From a bacterium TMED6 (GTDB taxonomy: Bacteria; Fidelibacterota; Marinisomatia; SCGC-AAA003-L08; D37C17), in NCBI GenBank assembly GCA_002167465.1, contig NHBL01000044.1, positions 15,163 through 21,877 on the forward strand: DNA of 6,715 bases. Reading direction: 5' to 3'. Of the stretch, positions 1 through 4,949 are shown one piece after another. Numbering within the stretch: the first letter of the stretch is position 1; every line of letters starts with the position of its first letter. The notes below the pieces were generated by a model. It had not been told where the DNA came from. It worked only from the letters and a program-made list of their open reading frames with translations, and did no database searches. The translations under genes were made by a program, and so were the position numbers.

Positions 1-663
1 TATGTGGCAACTTTAGATGGCGATTTACAAGATGATCCACATGAGCTTGTTAAATTGATTGATAAATTAGAAAAGGGTTGGGATTGTGTTTCTGGATGGA
101 AAAAAAATAGAAAAGATCCATTTTCAAAAACAATTCCATCTTTCTTTTTTAATAAATTTATTAATTTTTTTTCTGGTTTAAAATTACATGATTTGAATTG
201 TGGTATTAAAGTATATAAGAAAAATGCTATTAAATCATTAAATATTTATGGTGGATTACATCGTTATATTCCTTTATTATTATTTAATAATGGATATAAA
301 GTAACTGAAGCTACTGTTGTTCATAGAGAAAGAAAACATGGTCATACAAAATATGGGAAAGCTAGATTCTTTCATGGTATATTTGATTTTTTAACTATTT
401 ATTTTTTAAAAAAATATTTTAATAAACCTATGTATTTTTTTGGTTCAATAGGATTTTTATTAAGCTTTATAGGCCTTTTGATTAATCTATATTTAACTAT
501 ACTTTGGTTTCAAGGAATATATATAAGCACTAGACCTTTATTTTTCTTAGGTATATTATTAATAGTTGTAGGTATTCAATCTTTATCAATAGGCTTAATT
601 GGTGAATTAATTGTTAATAATGGACGCAAAAAAAGAAAAATAATAAAAGAAATTATTAAATAA
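1..663 (+). CDS. GT2 membrane glycosyltransferase (DPM1/GtrB-like), 5'-truncated
   Basis: This is the C-terminal 220 residues of a family 2 glycosyltransferase of the dolichol/polyprenyl-phosphate sugar transferase type; such enzymes usually move a nucleotide sugar onto a membrane lipid carrier on the cytoplasmic face. The reading frame is already open at base 1 (Tyr-Val-Ala-Thr-Leu-Asp), in the middle of the catalytic domain, so the GTG at base 4 is not a real start. Visible are the metal-binding DxD in LDGDLQDDP (fragment residues 5-13), the LHDLNCGIKVYKK segment (about 62-74), GLHRYIP (85-91) and HRERKHGHTKYGKARF (108-123), all in the order expected for the family. Two hydrophobic segments follow, about 145-169 and 178-205, then a lysine-rich tail, matching the paired C-terminal membrane helices of GtrB-like proteins. 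Roughly 90-100 N-terminal residues should lie upstream. The next gene starts 2 bases after its stop. The sugar and acceptor cannot be told from sequence. Confidence 0.9.
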   Translation, partial: YVATLDGDLQDDPHELVKLIDKLEKGWDCVSGWKKNRKDPFSKTIPSFFFNKFINFFSGLKLHDLNCGIKVYKKNAIKSLNIYGGLHRYIPLLLFNNGYKVTEATVVHRERKHGHTKYGKARFFHGIFDFLTIYFLKKYFNKPMYFFGSIGFLLSFIGLLINLYLTILWFQGIYISTRPLFFLGILLIVVGIQSLSIGLIGELIVNNGRKKRKIIKEIIK

Positions 664-665
664 TA

Positions 666-1796
666 ATGAAAATTGCTTTGATTAGCACTTCCCCCCCATA
701 TAGAGGTGGGATTTCAGATCATAACAAGGGTTTGTATATTAATCTAAATAAAAATAATTCAGTAAAAATATTTAGTTTTTATTATCTATATCCGAAATTA
801 TTTTTTCCAGGAAAAACACAAAAATTTTCTAATAATAAAAACCATCAAAATACTCATTATACAATTAGTACTATTAATCCATTAAGTTGGACAAAGACAG
901 TTCATTCCATATTAGAATTTAATCCTGATTTAGTTATTTTTTCATATTGGAACCCATTTGTAGGAGTTTCATTAGGTTCAATTGCAAAACAATTAAAGCG
1001 TAAAATAGGTAATGAAAAACTAATTTCTATATGTCATAATATACAACCTCATGAAAATAATATAATTGACACTCAATTAATAAAATATTATACTAAATCA
1101 TTTAAGAAATTTATATTCATGTCATCATTTGTTAAGAATGAATTAAAAACTTTTAAAGATAACTTCAAAAGTGTAGTTAGATTTTTGCCAATAGACATAA
1201 ATTATCAGCCTAAATTAGATAAAATAAGTATAAGATTAGAAAAGGGTTATTTTACCGATGATAATATAATATTATTTGCAGGTTTAATTAGACCATACAA
1301 GGGTTTAGATAATTTATTACATGGGGTAAATGATTATCTTAAAAATAATACAAATAGTAAATTAATTATTGCTGGTGAAGCCTATGAGAGTTTAAAAAAA
1401 TATAAAGCTATAATAGATGAATATGGCATTAATAATCAAGTCATTTGGATTAATAAATTCTTATCAAATTTAGAGCTTGAAAAATTAATGATTATGAGCG
1501 ATTTATTAGTTTTACCCTATCACTCTGCTTCTCAAAGTGGGATTATGTCACAATCATGGCAGTATAATTTACCTACTATTGTAAATAATGTAGGTGGCCT
1601 TTCAGAATATGTAAATGATAATAAGTCGGGTTATGTAATTCATGATAACAGTATTAGCTCTCTAAAAGAAAAAATAAATAAATTTTTTAATTCAAACGAT
1701 AAAATTGAAATGCCTCAGTATATTGCTTCTAATAAACAAAATTTTTCATGGGATTATTATATTTCAGGTATTTGGGAGCATATTAATGAATCCTAG
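666..1796 (+). CDS. GT4-family glycosyltransferase (GT-B fold)
   Basis: A 376-residue retaining glycosyltransferase of the GT4 type, expected to be cytoplasmic and to add a sugar to a lipid-linked glycan. The N-terminal Rossmann domain opens with STSPPYRGGISDH (7-19), a common GT4 start with a glycine-rich loop. The C-terminal donor-binding domain shows FAGLIRPYKGLDNLL (204-218) with Arg209 and Lys212, the usual phosphate-contacting pair, then YHSASQSGIMSQ (285-296) and NLPTIVNNVGGLSEYV (301-316). The usual E-x7-E motif is absent; the aligned region reads ASQSG...SQSW, resembling the GT4 subgroup with a TQSGV-type loop. It starts 2 bases after the preceding stop, with no clear Shine-Dalgarno sequence, so translation is probably coupled. 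A run of seven Cs covers codons 9-11. Its last 11 bases overlap the next gene. The family call is secure; donor and acceptor are unknown. Confidence 0.92.
   Translation: MKIALISTSPPYRGGISDHNKGLYINLNKNNSVKIFSFYYLYPKLFFPGKTQKFSNNKNHQNTHYTISTINPLSWTKTVHSILEFNPDLVIFSYWNPFVGVSLGSIAKQLKRKIGNEKLISICHNIQPHENNIIDTQLIKYYTKSFKKFIFMSSFVKNELKTFKDNFKSVVRFLPIDINYQPKLDKISIRLEKGYFTDDNIILFAGLIRPYKGLDNLLHGVNDYLKNNTNSKLIIAGEAYESLKKYKAIIDEYGINNQVIWINKFLSNLELEKLMIMSDLLVLPYHSASQSGIMSQSWQYNLPTIVNNVGGLSEYVNDNKSGYVIHDNSISSLKEKINKFFNSNDKIEMPQYIASNKQNFSWDYYISGIWEHINES
691..697 (+). repeat. Seven-C homopolymer in the start of the GT4 gene
   Basis: Seven consecutive Cs encode the Ser-Pro-Pro at residues 9-11 of the GT4 protein. 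Poly-A and poly-T runs are everywhere in this AT-rich window, but this is the one conspicuous C run. Read by hand, gain of one C gives a TAG two codons after the run, and loss of one C gives a TAA within about 17 codons. A length change would therefore switch the gene off. Whether the length varies is unknown. Confidence 0.9.
1774..1778 (+). promoter_or_regulatory. Shine-Dalgarno-like site for the second GT2 gene
   Basis: GGGAG lies inside the 3' end of the GT4 gene, 7 bases before the ATG at 1786. It supports that ATG as the true start over the in-frame ATG at 1705, which would add 27 hydrophobic residues encoded within the preceding gene. Confidence 0.6.
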
Positions 1797-2547
1797 AATA
1801 CATGTAATGATACTTAATTGGAACGGTTCAAAGTATTTAAGTGAAGCAGTTCAATCTATTAAAAATAATAATTATTCAAATTTTAAAATTACAGTTATTG
1901 ATAATAATTCTAATGATGATTCATTATTAAAAATTAAAAATCAAAATATTAATATAATATCATATTCGCATAATTATAAATATGCAAAAGGTTATAATAA
2001 AGCAATTTTTGAGCTTGATGATGATGATTGTGATTATTATCTTTTATTAAATAATGATACAGTATCCGATAGGTATCTATTAGATTCATTTGCTAAAGCA
2101 ATTAGTAAATATGGCGATAATTACATTATGGGAGCTAAAATTTTATATACAAAGAATAAAAATAAAATATGGTATGCTGGAGGGAAATTTGGCTTTTTAA
2201 ATTTATTTGTTTCCCATAATGGTATTAGAAAAACTGATAATTCAATTTATGACAATGATTGTTTAACTGATTATATTACTGGATGTTGTTTATTAATTTC
2301 AAAGAAAAATATTAACCAATTAAAAGGTTTTGATGAAAGCTTTAATATGTACGGCGAAGATGTAGATTTATCTATTAGAGCTCAAAATATAGGTATAAAA
2401 TGTTACTACATTTCTCAAGCTAAATTATGGCATCATGTATCAGCTAGTTATGGTGGAAATTATAATTTATCTAAAAATATTTCAAAAATTACATCTTTAT
2501 TAAAATTAATAATTAAATATCCCAAAAAAATAATTTTAGGGTTATAA
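1786..2547 (+). CDS. GT2 glycosyltransferase, rhamnosyltransferase-like
   Basis: A 253-residue inverting family 2 glycosyltransferase of the COG1216 (rhamnosyltransferase/WcaA-like) type, probably cytoplasmic or membrane-associated, extending a surface glycan. From the ATG at 1786 the fold starts immediately with HVMILNWNG (6-14). Then come the nucleotide-binding VIDNNSNDDS (37-46), the DxD-equivalent LLLNNDTV (86-93), ITGCCLLISK (164-173), GFDESFNMYGEDVDLSIR (181-198) carrying the likely catalytic acid in the GEDVD segment, and LWHHVSASYGG (214-224) with the metal-binding-type His. All family landmarks are present in normal spacing. An earlier in-frame ATG at 1705 is disfavoured, because those 27 residues precede the conserved first strand and lie over the GT4 coding region. 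The chosen start overlaps the GT4 gene by 11 bases and has GGGAG upstream. The sugar specificity is not readable; rhamnose is only the usual label. Confidence 0.92.
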   Translation: MNPRIHVMILNWNGSKYLSEAVQSIKNNNYSNFKITVIDNNSNDDSLLKIKNQNINIISYSHNYKYAKGYNKAIFELDDDDCDYYLLLNNDTVSDRYLLDSFAKAISKYGDNYIMGAKILYTKNKNKIWYAGGKFGFLNLFVSHNGIRKTDNSIYDNDCLTDYITGCCLLISKKNINQLKGFDESFNMYGEDVDLSIRAQNIGIKCYYISQAKLWHHVSASYGGNYNLSKNISKITSLLKLIIKYPKKIILGL

Positions 2548-2550
2548 AAA

Positions 2551-3426
2551 ATGAAAAATCCAAACTTATTTATTGTTGGTGCTCCTAAATCAGGGACAAC
2601 ATTTTTATATCATTATTTAAAAAAACACTCTGATATTTATTTTCCTGATTTCAAAGAGCCTCATTTTTTTGGAAGTGATTTGCAAAGGAGAAATGGTGCT
2701 TATAATTTAAGTTTAAATGAATATCAAAGTTTATTTAAAACAGATAAAAAAATTATTGGCGAAGCATCAACTTTTTATCTTTTTTCTGATAAAGCTGCTA
2801 AAGAAATACATGACTTTAATCCAAAGGCTAAAATTATTATTATGTTGAGAGATTTAGTTGATTTAGTACATTCATTGCATTCTCAATTTGTATTTAGTGG
2901 AGATGAAGTTATTGAAGATTTTAGTCATGCATTAGCATTAGAAAATAACCGACTAAGCGGTCAAAATATTCCAAAACAAACTACAGTAGTAAATAAACTG
3001 TTTTACACATCAAATATTTTATCATTGCCTAAAAATATTCAATCTTTTATTGATCGTTTTGGAAGAGAAAATATAAAATTTATAGATTTAAAAGAAATTA
3101 AAAAAAACCCTGAAAGAGTATATTCTGAAACATTAGAATTTTTAAATATTGATTCAAGTTTTAATGCTCCTAAATTTAAAGTCATTAATAAAAATAAAAC
3201 TTATAAATCAAAAACTATGAGGAACTTTATAAAAAAATATTCAATCTTTTTAGGTAATTTGAGATCTAAGCTTTTTAAAAAGCCTTTAGGTATTATTAAG
3301 ATTTTAGAATCTCTTAATAAGAGTGAAAATGATAGAGTTTCCATGTCTGATGATTTATATAAAAAATTATCAGATCAATTTTATAAGGTTGATTTACAAA
3401 TAAAAAATATTATTAATAATACATAA
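2551..3426 (+). CDS. PAPS-dependent sulfotransferase
   Basis: A 291-residue sulfotransferase of the Sulfotransfer_1/heparan-sulfate-type superfamily, expected to move sulfate from PAPS onto a hydroxyl or amino group, here most likely of the glycan built by the upstream enzymes. The 5'-phosphosulfate loop is VGAPKSGTTFLYHYL (9-23) with Lys13, close to the N terminus as usual. KEPHFF (35-40) and GEASTFYL (70-77) are typical flanking motifs. The 3'-phosphate site is IIMLRDLVDLVHSLHSQ (96-112), with Arg100 and Ser108 at the normal eight-residue spacing. The C-terminal half has the usual pattern ending in KNPERVYSETLEFLNI (185-200), then a basic, less conserved tail. It starts 3 bases after the GT2 stop, with a weak AGGG about 9 bases upstream. 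No signal peptide or membrane helix is seen, so it probably acts in the cytoplasm. The exact acceptor is unknown. Confidence 0.92.
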   Translation: MKNPNLFIVGAPKSGTTFLYHYLKKHSDIYFPDFKEPHFFGSDLQRRNGAYNLSLNEYQSLFKTDKKIIGEASTFYLFSDKAAKEIHDFNPKAKIIIMLRDLVDLVHSLHSQFVFSGDEVIEDFSHALALENNRLSGQNIPKQTTVVNKLFYTSNILSLPKNIQSFIDRFGRENIKFIDLKEIKKNPERVYSETLEFLNIDSSFNAPKFKVINKNKTYKSKTMRNFIKKYSIFLGNLRSKLFKKPLGIIKILESLNKSENDRVSMSDDLYKKLSDQFYKVDLQIKNIINNT

Positions 3427-3428
3427 TT

Positions 3429-4073
3429 ATGACTCGTTTAGAAAAAGCAATAAAAATTGCTGAAATTTTAGATAATCTATATCCTGAAACTCCTATTCCC
3501 TTAACTCATTCTAGTGCTTATACTTTACTAGTTGCTGTAATGTTATCAGCTCAAACAACTGATAAAAAAGTTAATGAAGTTACACCAGGATTATTTAATA
3601 GAGCTAGTACTCCAGAAGAAATGTCTCATTTAGGTGTAAAGGTTATCCAAAATTTGATTAAAGAAATAGGGTTAGCTCCAACTAAAGCAAAAAATTTAAA
3701 AAAAATGGCTTACCAATTAATTGAAGGTGGTGGAGTTCTAGCTGATTGGGATTATTTAGAAAGTTTAGCTGGTGTAGGACATAAGACAGCAAGTGTTGTG
3801 ATGTCACAATGGTATGGTATTCCAGCATTTCCTGTAGATACTCATATTCATAGACTTGCCTCAAGATGGGGTTTATCCAGAGCTAAAAATGTTGAAATGA
3901 CAGAAAGAGATCTTAAAAAATTATGGCCTAAAGAAAAATGGAATAAACTTCACTTACAAATTATTTTCTTTGGAAGAGAGTATTGTCCAGCTAGAAATCA
4001 TCACTTAAATGATTGCTTAATTTGTTCATGGGCTTCATCAAAAACTAGAATTTTACAGGAAAAAAATAGATAG
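3429..4073 (+). CDS. nth: Endonuclease III (DNA glycosylase/AP lyase), variant iron-sulfur region
   Basis: A 214-residue base-excision repair enzyme that removes oxidised pyrimidines and nicks abasic sites. Length and order match bacterial Nth: LSAQTTDKKVN (39-49), the helix-hairpin-helix LESLAGVGHKTASVV (110-124) with catalytic Lys119, and FPVDTHIHRLASRWGLS (134-150) with catalytic Asp137. These positions nearly equal Lys120 and Asp138 of the E. coli enzyme. The C-terminal cluster region is unusual: Cys186, Cys196 and Cys199 (C-x9-C-x2-C), with no fourth cysteine before the end, instead of C-x6-C-x2-C-x5-C. The gene begins 2 bases after the sulfotransferase stop without a visible Shine-Dalgarno, so it looks like the last gene of the glycan operon though unrelated in function. 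It ends 3 bases from the convergent minus-strand gene. The assignment is firm; whether a 4Fe-4S cluster is bound is open. Confidence 0.95.
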   Translation: MTRLEKAIKIAEILDNLYPETPIPLTHSSAYTLLVAVMLSAQTTDKKVNEVTPGLFNRASTPEEMSHLGVKVIQNLIKEIGLAPTKAKNLKKMAYQLIEGGGVLADWDYLESLAGVGHKTASVVMSQWYGIPAFPVDTHIHRLASRWGLSRAKNVEMTERDLKKLWPKEKWNKLHLQIIFFGREYCPARNHHLNDCLICSWASSKTRILQEKNR

Positions 4074-4076
4074 TGT

Positions 4077-4781
4077 TTAAAAATCTCCTAATGTTCTTCT
4101 AATTGTTATTTCCTCTGTAACACAGTTATTAGGAGCATTAATAGCATGAAAAATAGTTTCAGTTAAATCATCAGTTTTCATCATACCTTCTCTTAATTCT
4201 TCCATATTCTTGTTATCCCAAATAGGTGTATTTACAGCTCCTGGAAATACGGTTGTTACTTTTACATTAAATTCTCTTAATTCCTCCCTTAAAGATGCAG
4301 CAAAGCCTCGAATTGCATACTTTGATGCAACATAAGCTGTAGAATTTTTATAGGGCTGAAGTCCAGCAACTGAACTTATAAATACAATTTTACCATTTTT
4401 TTTAGATTTTAGATTATCAATAATCATTTTGGTCATTAAAAAAGAGCCTCTTAGATTTGTATTCAAAGTATTATCCCAATCTTCAATTGTTGTATCAGAA
4501 ATACTTTTAAAAACTCCAATACCAGCATTATTTACTAATAGCTCTATCCTGTCTTTATTATCTATCTGTGAATAGATTTTATCTAAGGTGTTTGTTTTCG
4601 ATATATCAGAAACAATAATCTGACAATCATTATTTTGCATATCAATTAATTCTTTTGTTTTATTTAAATTCTGTTTATTTCTTGATATTAAATAAATGAA
4701 ATATTTAGATGATAATTTAAGCGCCAAGCTACGGCCAATTCCAGTAGAGGCACCAGTTAAAATTGCGATAGGCTTATCCAT
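4077..4781 (-). CDS. Classical short-chain dehydrogenase/reductase (SDR)
   Basis: A 234-residue cytoplasmic NAD(P)-dependent oxidoreductase of the classical SDR family. The N-terminal Rossmann motif is TGASTGIG (9-16). Arg34 after the second strand (LISRN) suggests preference for NADP(H), and Asp59 is the usual adenine contact. NNAG is at 84-87. The catalytic set is Asn109, Ser137, Tyr150 and Lys154 (YVASK), with the expected 13- and 4-residue spacings, followed by the PG motif at 180-181. The C terminus EEITIRRTLGDF resembles general 3-ketoacyl-reductase or YdfG-like SDRs. The codon directly before the ATG is TAA in frame, so this start cannot be extended; no Shine-Dalgarno is visible. The gene is divergent from the porU-like gene and convergent with nth, so it is probably a single-gene unit. 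All catalytic residues are present, but the substrate is not predictable. Confidence 0.93.
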   Translation of the reverse strand: MDKPIAILTGASTGIGRSLALKLSSKYFIYLISRNKQNLNKTKELIDMQNNDCQIIVSDISKTNTLDKIYSQIDNKDRIELLVNNAGIGVFKSISDTTIEDWDNTLNTNLRGSFLMTKMIIDNLKSKKNGKIVFISSVAGLQPYKNSTAYVASKYAIRGFAASLREELREFNVKVTTVFPGAVNTPIWDNKNMEELREGMMKTDDLTETIFHAINAPNNCVTEEITIRRTLGDF

Positions 4782-4916
4782 TTAAAAGATAATACAGATT
4801 TTTTTCAATTAATCTATTTGGTAAGTTTTTGTAGTATTTTTTTATAAAATTTACCTTAAAAGTCATTTTTTCTCAAATTATTGGAACATAAAATATATCT
4901 AACGGGTTAAATTTAG

Positions 4917-4922
4917 TATAAT
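4917..4922 (+). promoter_or_regulatory. Candidate -10 hexamer for the porU-like gene
   Basis: A perfect TATAAT lies 27 bases before the ATG at 4950, in the 168-base divergent region 4782-4949. Initiation about 7 bases downstream would give a leader of around 20 bases. No convincing -35 box is found at 16-18 bases upstream; TTGGAA at 4881-4886 is too far away. In such AT-rich DNA a chance TATAAT is quite possible. On the minus strand I saw only weak TATAAA- or TATTAT-like candidates for the SDR promoter. The rest of the intergenic region shows no hairpin or RNA gene that I can support. Confidence 0.4.
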
Positions 4923-4924
4923 TC

Positions 4925-4934
4925 TTTTTTTTTT
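4925..4934 (+). repeat. Ten-T tract followed by five As in the porU leader
   Basis: Ten consecutive Ts, the longest homopolymer noticed in the window, then AAAAA. The tract lies between the candidate -10 box and the Shine-Dalgarno-like site, covering the expected transcription start. It could be neutral AT drift, or a place where length changes or transcript slippage alter expression. Confidence 0.85.
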
Positions 4935-4937
4935 AAA

Positions 4938-4941
4938 AAGG
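4938..4941 (+). promoter_or_regulatory. Shine-Dalgarno-like site for the porU-like gene
   Basis: AAGG, within AAAAAGG, sits 8 bases before the ATG at 4950. This is normal spacing and supports that start, which also places a signal peptide right at the N terminus. Confidence 0.5.
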
Positions 4942-4949
4942 CAATAAAT

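Noticed and set aside
4..6. GTG as a start codon for the first glycosyltransferase
   Set aside because: The frame is open to base 1 and the first visible residues already belong to the DxD region in the middle of the domain, so the gene begins outside the window.
165..172. Eight-T run in the first glycosyltransferase as a contingency tract
   Set aside because: Many A and T runs of this size occur throughout the window as expected from its base composition, so this one carries no special signal.
1705..1785. 27-residue N-terminal extension of the second GT2, hydrophobic enough to look like a membrane anchor
   Set aside because: These bases encode the C terminus of the GT4 protein in another frame; the GT2 fold begins right after the ATG at 1786, which has GGGAG 7 bases upstream.
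3682..3864. 60-codon open frame on the minus strand
   Set aside because: It lies wholly inside nth, opposite the catalytic helix-hairpin-helix region, has no recognisable domain, and is best explained as a shadow of the real gene.
4782..4949. Small RNA, riboswitch or CRISPR-like structure in the divergent intergenic region
   Set aside because: No repeated units, GC-rich stems or convincing hairpins are visible; only a -10 box, a T tract and a ribosome-binding site can be supported.
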